Assembly (NCBI GenBank): GCA_963989385.1
Contig: OZ022502.1
Location: 7,346,501 to 7,410,500, forward strand
Length of the DNA: 64,000 nt
DNA from: Ctena decussata
Lineage: Eukaryota > Mollusca > Bivalvia > Lucinida > Lucinidae
Direction: 5' to 3'
The stretch's first letter is position 1; each line of letters begins with the position of its first letter. A program made the translations under genes and the position numbers. The notes beneath the pieces are model-generated. The model worked only from the letters and a program-made list of their open reading frames with translations, was not told where the DNA came from and searched no databases. This document shows, piece after piece, positions 33,494 through 44,175 of this stretch.

Positions 33494-33976
33494 GTGCTTT
33501 GCAGACGGTTGTCTCAACTACTGATATGTATTTCTAGATTTTTTTTTCATGTTGTTGTCAGTTTATGTTATGCTGTACGATATGTTGTACACAATTTCAT
33601 AGTTTGGTGCTTAATGCTTAATGTATGTTAATCTCCTACGGAGGAAATAAAGAATGAATGAATGATCAGTCACTGTCTCAGTTATAGTGTTACTGATTGT
33701 TCTTTAATTATCACTTATTAAAGATCAAAGTGAACACAAGCTCAGCAAACTTGAATCTCAGAATGTAACTTTTAAACTTCAAAGAAGTCAAATGTTTATA
33801 TAATGGGAAATCAAACTTTTTCTCCTCACTTGTCATATTGACCTTCTACTGTGCATTTCTGTTGTTATAAATAATATTAAAGGAATACTTTTCAATAAAA
33901 GAGAAATAATCTTAGTAGGATAATATACTGTGACTAATTAATTTTGTGACTAAAAGTGAATCAAGCTCTTGACATA

Positions 33977-34058
33977 ATGGATTGTTATTCTGCTGCTGCT
34001 GATCTTAAGAATCTTCTGGTTGCCCATAGTAATGCTGAGACCCAAGCTGCTGCTCTTG
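33977..34058 (+). CDS. Copy C exon 1
   Basis: This exon runs from ATG to a CTTG/GTAAGT donor and encodes 27 residues plus one base. The sequence before the ATG is nearly the same as in copy B back to the LINE insertion point. Confidence 0.8.
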
Positions 34059-37000
34059 GTAAGTTACCCTTTTAAAATTTGTTTCTTATTAAAAATTCAC
34101 ACTTAAAGGGCGAATTTTGAAAATAGCTTAATTTTAATTAATTTTTGTGCTCAACCCAGCTGAGCGTGTAATTTTCTCTGCTGATGAATATGAAAATGCC
34201 AACAAATGTTGACATTTTAATATTCATAAGCTGTTTGCATTTTCATATAAGCAGAGAAAATTTCATACCCAGCTAGCATGAAATTTTCTCTGCTGATAAA
34301 TATGAAAATGCCAACTTATATTTATAAGCAGAAAAAATTTTATACTCAGCTAAACTGAGCAAGAAAACAATTGTACTTATCAATAATTTGCTATTTATTA
34401 ACAGATGAAATTTCATGCTCAGCTGAGGAGCATGAAAAAAGATTTATAACCTTGGGGCCAGGTTATTCTGTACTGCCACTTGATCATTTACTTCTGCAAG
34501 CTTTCGCTGTAAGAGATAATTTAGTCTGATTCAAAGTTATTGTGAAAAAGTGGTGGTTTGGGGATAAAATATGCATATAAGCCAAGTCTCACAAGGATCC
34601 TGTTTCCATAAGATTTTCAAATCTCACTTATTTTTCAGTACACAAATGTGAAGTACACAGTTTTTGTTTTGTTAATTTCTCCATCGAGTTTTACGTTTAA
34701 TGAAACAGTGAACTAGAAATGCATACTATTTTATTCTTGTGCAAAGCACTAAAAAAAGGTTTCCAAACTTGTTAGTTGGAGAGCAATTTTTTGTGACTAT
34801 AGTCTTACCAAATTTACCTAATTAACTCCTTCCAGTTATGTTCTGAAAGAAAGATTCAGAAAAAAAAATGTTTTGGTAATTCTATTATGACAATTAAAAC
34901 GGCTAGATTTGGAAATATACTTGCATGATTAAGGTGTTTGTTTTTTCTGTGAAGACAATAGTTTATGCAATGCTTCTGAATAAATCTAGAAATCAGTAAA
35001 AACTCAAATGATGATGATAACAATGAATAAATAACCGCTTTCCACAATGTCTTATCTATGTATTTCTGAGTATTTCAGAATTCTACTGACCAAACTTTGG
35101 AAGTGCTGAGAATAGGTGAGATTTCATGTTATGTTGTGCATTTTGTTCTAAAAATATATATTTATTAGTGATATGAATACAGCTCATATCATGTACAAAA
35201 TTTTAGTTTGCTCAGAGTGGATGGGTAAATCAACATTTTTTTCTGCCATTTTTAACAAGGGACAATAACCCTACTCTCAGAGCAAAGAGTTGACCCCTAT
35301 TTTTGTCAAAAATGACAATAGTAGAGTTGCTTCTTCTGATACTGTACCCATCCACTGATTTGCCAATATTATTGCTCTTCAAATTTGTTATAATATTTTT
35401 ATCTATTACACAGAGAAGAGCTATTTCTAGGAAAAAGTAAGGGATGTCTGATGTCCTTAGTAGAGAAGAAGCCCTGGAACTTATTTAATCAAGATTACCA
35501 TATTAACCTTTAGTGTTCAGATCAGTCTGCTTTTTTTCACCAACAGTTTATAAAGAATTATCTGAATACCCTGATATGAAAAATATCACTACCATGAAAT
35601 GCTTCATTTTTCAAATAAACAGTAAAACTTCAATGGCCTGAACAGGCTATTGAAGTTTTACTGTTTCTTAGAAAAGTAGTTCCAGCCAAAGGTAGTTCCA
35701 GCTGTCCAGGATTTGTTACTATATAAATTGAACTCTGGGGACCCAAGGACGAGTTCTAGCTGGGCAGGGAAATGAGCCATCAGGCTTCAAGCCACAAGAA
35801 GTTTCACTGTATGTTTTTTTTCTGGCTAAAGCACTGGTACTAGCATTCTGATGGCTGGTGCAAATTAAGCTGTATCCATGACATGAAATTGTTTCTATAA
35901 ATTCATGTATCACTTAATCCTGATGAAACTTAATGTACATGTGAGGTTAAGTTTAAAAATTGAAATGTTAAAATAGAAACTAAAAAAATCTAAAATATAA
36001 AGTATGAAATATAGGATCATTTGTATGCATTCCCAATTTCCTTAAAATTTTGCTATTTTTGAATGACTAGCACACATTGATGCATACATCCAAAAGCTCC
36101 AGTTTATCTGTTACAAATCAGGTCAGGGTGACCTGTAACCAAAATCCATGCCATGACTGGTTTTGGATTTCAGCCATATATCTCAGCATCTGAAAGCATC
36201 AAGTCTTTGAAATTCCATCAGTGCATGCACCCAATAGCTCCAATATTCTTGCCTTTTAGGTGTAGATGCACCCATCTGTCAGTTTACATCATGTCCCTAG
36301 TGGCTTTAAACTTGACCACTTTATGTGCCATGACAGACTCTTAAAAAACTAGATCCACTTTCACCCGAACCTGCACCACATCTGGTTTTCAGGCTAGGTC
36401 CTGTATTTCAGCTTCCATACGCCTGGCATCTGAGATTTTATCAGTGGTCACTTATAACTAGGTCATGGTGACCTATTTTTGCAAAAATCATCACCATATC
36501 TGAATTTTTTCCTTGTCCCTGTAATTCTGCTTCCATAAGCATGTGTTTTTGAAACTTCATCAATGCATGTACGAACAGCTCTAACTTTAGCTGCTACTAA
36601 TCAAGGTCACCACCTCTATCTTTTTTAGCTATGCACTGAATCATCACTTTCCATAAGTTTGAGGCCTTGGAAACTCTATCAGTGCATTTGCCCAACAGCT
36701 CCAGGTCACTTGGCACTAAAACTAGGTCATCATGACCTACATCACAAAAGCCAGCTCCCTGTCTGGTTTTCAAGCTCAGCTGTGTAACTCTTCACTTCCC
36801 ATTAGCCAGCCCCAGGTCATCTGCCACAAACTAGGTCACAGACACCTACTTTCTTATGGATGGACATCTCCCAAGCAAAGATATAAGTAGTTAGAGTTTT
36901 TACTGAAGTAGGCTTAACTGCAAGACAAACCGGCCACAGCCATCCAGTTAATACTTATTGTTTTCTTTGCTCATGTATTTGCTTTCAATGATATGTTTTA

Positions 37001-39532
37001 AGTTGCAAAATATTGCAAACATTATTTAAAAAATATAGTTATTTGCCCTTCACTGAGTCTAGTTGAAGGTTACGGGTGCACGACATTTCGTCTAAAGACA
37101 TTACGTCTAAAGGACATTTCGTCTAAAGGACATTTCGTCGAATGGCCGTTTGGTCTAAAGGACATTTCGTCTAATGGACAAATCGCCGAATGCGATATTT
37201 GGTCTAAAAAATTCTTAGGGTGCGACATTTCGTCTAAACATTTTATGGAAAATATTTAGACGAAGTGTCGTACCTGACATCTCGCTCAAGCTCACTGGTG
37301 GAAAATACAGGATCTTGGACTATGTCAGCTATATATTGAAGAGCCTGCCTTTGCCGTGTGCTGTAAAATGATGACTGCGTTGGCGTTTGTGCCTACCGAA
37401 GATTTGGCAAACGTCTTTTTGGAATAAAGGGCAGAAGTAACATAGGCAAATGGAAATTTGAAAAAGAGTGTTGAATTCTGATTTTGTTTTCTAATTTCCT
37501 ATTTTTAGGCGAAATTTAGACGAACTTTAGACAAATTTTAGACGAAATTTAGACGAGACGTCGCATTAGACGAGTTGTCATTTAGACGAAATGTCATTTA
37601 GATGAAATGTCGTTTAGACGAAATGTCTTTTAGACGTAATGTCGTTTAGACGAAATGTCTTTTAGACGAAATGTCTTTAGACGAAATGTCATGGATCCGA
37701 AGGTTACTCCCTTTGACTTTATTCTTCATTGTTTTAATTTGTTTATGCTTCTATCTTTCTATATTTCCAGATGATCAGATAAATGGTTTGAGTCAACAGA
37801 GCCTGGTATCAGCCCTAGATGGTAACAAGTCTCAAGATTTACACCTCAGTCTACGTCTCGCTGTCTGTGAGGGGGTCAAGGTCATGTACAACAAGTATCA
37901 GGACAAGAAATGGTCACAGGTAAAACTTTGTTTATATAGTATCTATAGAGGAAAGCATTGAGCTGCTGGACTGAAACATGTTTTCTTTTTTTTTGCGAAA
38001 TCATTTGTTTTCCACAGTAAAGTACCAAAAAGCAGATGATAAAATTTACGTCTGCAATAATTAAAAAAATGCCTTGCTCAAGACATTTCATGTTTAGAAT
38101 TCAAAGACTAGAGGGCAAACAGTGTAGATCCACATGAGGCGACTCATTATGAGCCGCCTCATCAGGATCTACGCTGTTTGCAAATTATGCTATTTTCGTC
38201 ACTGGTGCGTAAAGAATTAACATCCTTCTGAGCAAATAATGGATGGCATAGTCTTATTTAAGGTGTATGGGTACATCTCCATGTTGATCTGCCATTTTTA
38301 CAACTTTTGTGACTTTCTATTTGCTTTCCTGGATAACATAGCCCTTCTAAATTTGGGTCTACTCTTAAATTGAGGATTTTCTCCTAAAGGAGCAGATTCT
38401 TTTAAGGCATCAAAACTGAAAATGGTTGCTTTCCATGAATGTTGATGACTCATATCCTGACTGGAGCTATAGGTGGAACAGGGTGTTTTTGCAAGGGCAA
38501 TAACTCATATATTATGACAAATGATTAATCTTTGATATGCAAGTAATGTCTCAATGAAGTTTCATGAACATATTCCAATAGGTGAAGTAGCTTTGGCCAG
38601 GACATGAAATGTTGTCATGGTGAGATAACTCACTAATAATGAAACAGAAAATTTCAGGAACTGTAGCCAGTACATGAAATTTTGGCAGCGGCAGATATCT
38701 AATAATAACAATTTCTCATGATATTTCATATCATGGAGATAAGTGCAGCTATGAAGTGCCAGGAAAATTTAGTCTGAAGGCTGGAGGAATTGTTGCACAG
38801 ATAATAGATTTTGGCAAGGACAAAAACATTAATTGACAGCCCCAAAGTTGGCTTCCTATCAGTGCTTTCTGACAGTTCATTAAGATGCATGCAAGTTTTA
38901 ACTATCATGAAAATTTCCAAAGGGTTAAGGAGCTAAAGTTTTGGCAAGCTAGGGTAAATATCTATAAGAAATGTCTTATGTATTCTTGAGACTGTACTTA
39001 ATTAAAGTGGGTGCATGAGTGAAACTTAGTAAAATGTTCTTAACGGTTAAGGAGCTATAGTTCAGACAAGAAATTTAAGCATGGGCAGGTAACTCCTAAA
39101 TTAAGAGTCACAGAGCATTATGTCCTATTAAACTAAATGCAAGTTTCATGAACATATCACAAAGGATTCAGTAGCTGCAGTAAGGCAAACAATTTTTCTA
39201 AGGGCAAATAACTTCTATATTGAGACCAAAGAGATGTCTTTTTCAAGATGTGTTTACGCATTAAGATGAAAAACATCCGTTCTATGCAATATCACACTGG
39301 AAGATGAAGTAACACCCTGGATATGAATTTTAGACTGTTATTACATAAATGTTATTCTGTATATTTTCAGGTACAAGAAACTGCTAGAAGTATCATCCAG
39401 AATCTTGATGGAGATCTCGACACTGAACAGATGGCACTTCCTTTGACATCACCACCAGGGGGAAGCACCAATGTTGACAAGGCAGCTGACAAGTGGTCTA
39501 TGGCTTTCTGTGAGTTCTACAGGGACAACTAA
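33977..39532 (+). CDS. Array gene copy C: unrecognised small three-exon gene, 130 aa
   Basis: The exons are 33,977-34,058, 37,771-37,919 and 39,371-39,532, with phases identical to copy B. The protein differs from B by about six residues in the first two exons and by substitutions plus three extra codons (TEQMA region) in exon 3. Its 3' UTR and introns are clearly more diverged from A and B than those two are from each other, so C's 3' half is the oldest lineage in view. A 6.3-kb LINE lies about 310 bp upstream of its start codon and could alter its promoter. Function is not known. Confidence 0.8.
35620..35667. repeat. Short near-perfect hairpin
   Basis: AACAGTAAAACTTCAATGGC is followed after a few bases by its near-exact complement (GCTATTGAAGTTTTACTGTT). 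No coding or RNA-gene signal is attached. Confidence 0.6.
36060..36880. repeat. Degenerate dispersed-tandem region in copy C intron 1
   Basis: Loosely repeated units contain CCAGGTCATCTGCCACAAAC, AACTAGGTCA, CACCTAC and CATCAGTGCATGCACCCA. Copy B retains only the outer edge (about 13,080-13,200), so the block contracted in B or expanded in C. Confidence 0.5.
37074..37698. mobile_element. Mutator-like non-autonomous element with iterated inverted repeats
   Basis: The direct repeat GAAGGTTAC flanks it exactly (37,065-37,073 and 37,699-37,707), a 9-bp target duplication; copy B has a single copy at the empty site (about 13,346-13,354). The termini GGGTGCACGACATTTCGTC and GACGAAATGTCATGGATCC are inverted, and each is followed inward by several copies of GACATTTCGTCTAAA (or its complement). 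A transposase-like remnant lies inside at 37,329-37,427. TSD length, long TIRs and the remnant together favour MULE. Confidence 0.8.
37329..37427 (+). pseudogene. Remnant of a MULE-type transposase C-terminal region
   Basis: One frame reads LYIEEPAFAVCCKMM followed by TALAFVPTEDLANVFLE and a stop. The (M)xALAFVPxxDVxxxFE pattern is how I recall the segment just after the catalytic core of MULE transposases in animals. Only about 30 residues remain, and upstream the frame cannot be followed, so it is a fragment left by internal deletion. Confidence 0.55.
37771..37919 (+). CDS. Copy C exon 2
   Basis: This exon lies between TTTCCAG and CAG/GTAAAAC. It completes the split Asp codon and encodes 49 residues, with DQINGLSQQSLVSALDGNKS and NKYQDKKWSQ. 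Confidence 0.85.
37920..39370 (+). other. Copy C intron 2
   Basis: This GT-AG intron, 1.45 kb, is far shorter than in B because it lacks the LINE and the 13,967 element. It contains a TTAA mini-element shared with B and otherwise AT-rich sequence homologous to 15,600-16,450 and 20,105-20,368. Confidence 0.75.
38017..38220. mobile_element. Mini-element with TTAA-type ends (MITE family T), copy C orthologue
   Basis: This corresponds to 15,360-15,554 in the same intron of copy B: GTACCAAAAAGCAGATG at one end, TCACTGGTGCGTAAAG at the other, with the central GGCAAACAG/CTGTTTGC palindrome. The terminal TTAA is degraded on the left. Confidence 0.6.
39371..39532 (+). CDS. Copy C exon 3
   Basis: This is the last coding exon, 53 residues plus TAA at 39,530-39,532. 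It is nine bases longer than in A and B through extra codons in the DTEQMALPLTSPPGG segment. The KAADKWSMAFCEFYRDN end is conserved. Confidence 0.85.
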   Translation, partial: VQETARSIIQNLDGDLDTEQMALPLTSPPGGSTNVDKAADKWSMAFCEFYRDN

Positions 39533-40090
39533 GAGTAACAGGGACAACATGAGTGGAATAACCACTTGCGATATTTTATAAATACTGTTGAAACAATCAT
39601 GAATGTGATACTTTAAATATATGTGCTCTATAGTGTGTTATACCAACCTTTTTTTAATTATATGTAAGTTTGACCATAAACTATTTGTGGCTGAGTAAAT
39701 GTGACTATATTTGACTACTCAAGTATATAGGTACAGATGAACATGATACTGGACTTTATTCAGTTGTAAAAATTAAACACAAGACTTTAATTTCAAAATG
39801 TGATATTCTAGACTATTCATATGAATCAAACAAGCTCAATAGCTCTTTATTTCTGCTTTTGCTTACACCATATTGTATTGAATGTGTGTTTTATTATCTT
39901 GTTTCAGTGCTATAACAGATACAATGTTTATTTTGATTTTAAATAGCATCGTTCTGAAAAGATTCTGAATATTTAAATGTACATTGTCTTTTTATGTTAT
40001 TGATATAAATTTTAATTATGTGCTATGCCTGATGTATGTTATATTGTTTTGTGGTAAACAAATAAAATACAGAAATGAAATGTTCTACTT
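39533..40090 (+). promoter_or_regulatory. 3' UTR and poly(A) signal of copy C
   Basis: This resembles the A and B 3' UTRs but with many more differences and without their mini-elements. AATAAA is at 40,061-40,066. The SINE and spacer that follow A and B are not found after C, so the duplicated block ends here. Confidence 0.6.
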
Positions 40091-40684
40091 TCTCTTTTTA
40101 TTCCCCACTCGCTTGAGTCTGCATAGTGGAGTTTCTCTAATGTCCTAAATATCTGAATACTGTATTTGTTCGGTTATAAGATAAAGGTTTTTGCCTTCCA
40201 AAACAATCCCAAAAACCTGGATCTAGATGGATCTAGATTTTTGGAATTGTTTTGGAAGGGAAAACCTATAGCAGCATTTCAAATGGATGATTTAGATATT
40301 TGGGGCCATTTTAGAGAGGGGGAAATCCCATTTATAGCTTAAGAAATACAGTATTCCAAAATTTCAACTGCCCTATTTTCACCCCCTCATAATGACCCTA
40401 AAAATCTATAAACATCATACACAGTGGATCTAGATTTCTGGGATTGTTTTGAAAGAGAAAAATCTTACAGAAGAAGATATCTATTGATTTATATATCTGG
40501 GGTCACTATGGCAGTAGACATACCTTATAGCTTAATAAACGCAATAGGTATACCCTAATGTACTTAAATATTGAGACACCTAAAAACCATTAATTTTCCA
40601 TTTTGGACAAATAGAAAATCAATGGTTTTAGGTGTCCCAAGGGATACCTAAAAACCATTAATTTTCCGTTTGGAACAAATGGAA
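40091..40684. repeat. Intergenic stretch with mini-elements
   Basis: No gene is seen. It holds palindromic TCTAGATC-group sequences (40,160-40,350 and 40,430-40,545) and a compact inverted repeat with GACACCTAAAAACCATTAAT and TAATGCTTTTAGGTGTCCC at 40,560-40,710. Copies of the latter family recur at 51,060, 51,547 and 57,001. Confidence 0.5.
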
Positions 40685-41288
40685 AATTAATGCTTTTAGG
40701 TGTCCCAATACTTAAGCACAGTAGGGTATGTATCTAGCAATGCTGGTAGAATGGATAGCAGACATTGTTTAGAGTAGTCTGACCAGCCAAATCTACACAG
40801 ACTGATCATTTGCATTACAGTTATTGTCAGTTACATATATTTGGTAATTCATTGTGCTTACCCTCAGTGGCCCCGTTGGTATGCAAGCTGACTCATGATC
40901 AGTAGGTCTCTCACAACTATGACTATAAGTAAGAAAAAGCTGTTTTATCCCCTAAGTTGTAGCAAATTCACTTAGGGAATAACTAAAATTAATGCTTTTA
41001 GGTGTCCCAATACTTAAGCACAGTAGGGTATGTATCTAGCAATGCTGGTAGAATGGATAGCAGACATTGTTTAGAGTAGTCTGACCAGCCAAATCTACAC
41101 AGACTGATCATTTGCATTACAGTTATTGTCAGTTACATATATTTGGTAATTCATTGTGCTTACCCTCAGTGGCCCCGTTGGTATGCAAGCTGACTCATGA
41201 TCAGTAGGTCTCTCACAACTATGACTATAAGTAAGAAAAAGCTGTTTTATCCCCTAAGTTGTAGCAAATTCACTTAGGGAATAACTAT
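40685..41288. repeat. Exact 302-bp tandem duplication
   Basis: The units 40,685-40,986 and 40,987-41,288 read the same base for base as far as I can compare them, from AAATTAATGCTTTTAGGTGT to CACTTAGGGAATAACTA. This is either a very recent event or an assembly artefact. Confidence 0.85.
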
Positions 41289-42295
41289 ATTCAAAGTTGT
41301 CTTTTGGAAAGGTAAATGCTTGGTTTTATGGTCACAGATTTCATTTTAGCGCAACACATCAGTGAAGCCATAAAATGCATTAAATTTTGTGACCATAAAA
41401 CTGATTATTCACTCCTCAAATGACAATTTTTAATACAGTTACCTTTTTACCTTTGAAAGGGTACTGTTTTGCATCCAATGCAAGCACTTTTGCAACTTAA
41501 AACCAGATATTAGCCAATGAGAAGTGACATTTCAAAATGATGTCAGGTAGCTGACAGTATATTACAGGATGCACTGTTTCAAATAGTGACATCTGATCGG
41601 ATGTTGTTATATTTCCAAGTGCATTAGAATTGCTGCTTTACAAGCAATGGTATGCCTGACAGAATAGCATATTGTAGCATCTGTCATTGATGTACAATGA
41701 TTTAATTAAGAAGCTGATGAGTAACATCATCATGACATCAACTATGACCTTGCTGTGGGTCACTCCTAGTTGCAAGGAGTATAGTACACCTAGCCCATCA
41801 GGGCACAACTGGATCGGTCATAAAGAAAGATCATGAAAATCATTTTGCAAAAGCTTGTATACATGAAAAAAAATCAAAATGGGAAACACAGAAAATGAGA
41901 TATTGATTAAACCACATTGTAAATTTTATTGAAGACCTAAGCTAATATGGTGTATTTATACAGAAGACAGTTAACATTTGAAATCTTTCAGACCTTTTAA
42001 AGAAATCTACCATATTTTCTTTGGTTATAAGATGGACGTTCTTTCCTTCCAAAACAATCTCAAGTATCTAGATCCATCTTATAAGATTGATCTAGAATTT
42101 TTGGATTGAAAGAGGAATCTTTATCCTATAGAAGAATTCCATACTGATTTAGGTTCTGGGTTCATTCTAGCTAGAGAGAGGAAAACCCCTATTTTATAGC
42201 CAAACAAATATGGTAATATGGCTTTCAAAGTTGGCTGACTAGTATTAATGGGGAATCATCAACCAGTTATTAGTAAATTTTGTCTTATACAAATG
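41289..42295. other. Intergenic, no gene seen
   Basis: AT-rich sequence. A palindromic stretch GGTTTTATGGTCACAG ... TTGTGACCATAAAAC occurs at about 41,332-41,402, and a TCTAGATC-group mini-element at 42,010-42,215. Confidence 0.5.
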
Positions 42296-42670
42296 CTTTT
42301 GCATATTTTGTCTGACTAGTCGTCACCAACAACAGCGCTCGCCTAGCTGCCTCAACCAGGACACCACCTATCTCAGCGTTAAGAGAGAGCAACAGCAAGT
42401 ACGTGACCCACTTAGCTCTCGAGCAAGTTGACAACCAAGATTCGCAGCCGAATTGGCACAGGCTGTCTATTTCGACCCAATCCTCCAAAATTCCAAAACT
42501 ACAGTGCTCCCGTTTTTGGATAATCCAGACTGCACCGTGTCTCGCCTGGGCAGGGAGGCTCAGGGCGACTTGTATTTTGCTGAGATCCTCCATTTTTGCA
42601 GCCCTAACAGGAAGCACTGGAAACTTAAACGTCTTGCAGTGGCACTATAGAGCAAGTCCGTGCAACCGTT
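42296..42670. other. GC-rich island with overlapping open frames, origin unknown
   Basis: Base composition rises sharply above the flanks for about 370 bp. A 110-residue frame is open on the minus strand (42,285-42,617, MLPVRAAKMEDLSKIQVAL) and two frames of 65-89 residues are open on the plus strand. None resembles a family I know and none has clear splice sites. It could be a lone exon, a processed insertion, a non-coding RNA exon or a chance effect of composition. Confidence 0.3.
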
Positions 42671-43199
42671 GAGACGAAAAACACCAGAACTTAAAGAATG
42701 TATGTCTGAATTGTCAAAGCAGTCAGTTCTTTTGAGCAGATTGGTATGAATCATACCAGTTTCTCCTAGAAAATGGTTTACATGGTATGTTGAAAATAAA
42801 AGCTGATCTTGACAACACAGAAGTGATCTGATGTCTGTATGTGTTTGTAATATAAGCTAAGAACATGCCACAGTTCATAAATTCTGAGCAATACACAAGC
42901 TGAAGACAGAAAACTGAAGACATTATAATATGTGCATCACAAACAACATTGATACATCCATTTTATCACATAAAAATCATTGCACATAATTGTAACTTCT
43001 ATAATTCAATCACAACATAACAGTACATTCAAATACAAACAGTTTCAAGTTACTGTAAACCAACTTTCTTTTGTGATGAGAAATTTCCAGATATTTTATC
43101 AGTCAGAAAGCAGCACACAGTCAGAAACTCACTCACAAGTCACCACCAATAAGCCAAACGTTTGCTAACAGCAGCTTTTGCTATCTTTGTGGGACAAAA
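42671..43199. other. Intergenic, no gene seen
   Basis: Plain AT-rich sequence. No repeat or exon that I can support. Confidence 0.4.
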
Positions 43200-43385
43200 T
43201 GAGCCGAGACAGGACAAAACCCAGTCTGATCAGAGTCTTCGCTGTCCACATGGAGATAGCTAAGACCCTCAGCTACCATTTAAGCACAGAGCGAAAAGTC
43301 TGATCAAACTTGGCAAATGCCCAGGCTGATCTGAGTCTGCGCTGGGCGCAAAACAACATTGTTGGTTTTCTTGTGTCGTGGCTCA
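43200..43385. mobile_element. Palindromic mini-element (MITE family P)
   Basis: The ends GAGCCGAGACAGGACAAAAC and GGTTTTCTTGTGTCGTGGCTC are inverted. AAAT flanks both sides, a 4-bp target duplication. Confidence 0.75.
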
Positions 43386-43479
43386 AATAGAGTTGGTTTA
43401 CGGTAAACATACTAAAGAAGGCTTGCCACTATTCAATAGAAAATCATAAGCTAAATTTGGCACACAAAATATAATAACC

Positions 43480-44175
43480 ACAGTTCCATGAACCCTTGTA
43501 AATCATAATCATAATCAAATGATTCCAATCGGTAAATCATGGTTCCATGAAGTCTTGTTAATAATAAATCAATAAAACTTTATTAAAATGTGCTTATACT
43601 AAACCCTGTTAATAAATTACGGTTCCTTGAAGCATTGTTAATAAATCATGGTTCCATGAGGCATTTTAATAAATCATGGTTGCATGAAGTATTTTAACAA
43701 ATCATGGTTCCATGAATAATTTAAAAAAATCATGGTTTCATGAAGCATTTTAATAAATCATGGTCCCATGTAGTTTTGTTAATAAAAGTAAGTCTCATGA
43801 AGCATTGTTAATAAATCATGGTTTGATAAAGCCTTGTTAGTATGTGCATTGATAATAACTTATGGTCCCACGAAGCTTTGTTACTAAGTCATGGTTACAT
43901 GAAAACATGATCACAAGAAGCTTGGTTAAAAATAAATCCTTGACATGGAGTTTTGATCATCATGGTTCTATAAAACATAGCAATGAAGCTTTGTTGGTTC
44001 TCTTAAGCCTGCATTGTTAACATTATCAATTATGGTTTCTCAATGCCTGTTTAATAAATCATGGTTCCATAAAGCTTTGCAAATAAATCAAAGTCTCATA
44101 AAGCTATGTTAACAAACCATTCCATGAAACATGGTAAATAAAACATGGTCCTATGAAATCTGGTTAATACCTAGT
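43480..44175. repeat. Degenerate minisatellite, unit about 30-34 bp
   Basis: Some twenty units vary around AATAAATCATGGTTCCATGA plus AGCATTGTT. Conservation is loose (TCATGGTCCCATGTAG, TCAAAGTCTCATAAAG). No coding content. Confidence 0.8.

Larger units (their letters stand above)
27345..33664 (+). mobile_element. Probably full-length non-LTR retrotransposon with two intact ORFs
   Basis: The element has a 5' UTR of about 260 bp, ORF1, a 27-bp gap, ORF2, a 3' UTR with a long hairpin, AATAAA at 33,646-33,651 and a short (GAAT)n tail. Its edges are clear from the repeat array it interrupts: TATATTTCCTT on the left, GATCAGTCACTG on the right. Both frames are open along their whole length, so it may be a recent and potentially active copy. 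The clade is not settled: endonuclease of the APE type, RT with GVRQGGVLS, and a C-terminal CCHC-like motif. Confidence 0.85.
34059..37770 (+). other. Copy C intron 1
   Basis: This GT-AG intron matches copy B intron 1 in patches but lacks its two mobile elements. It has its own: a perfect short hairpin (35,620-35,667), a degenerate repeat region (36,060-36,880) and a Mutator-like element (37,074-37,698). Confidence 0.7.

Noticed and set aside
37080..37690. CRISPR-like array of short repeats
   Set aside because: The repeats are adjacent, inverted between the two ends, without unique spacers of constant length, and within an element with target duplication in a eukaryotic intron.
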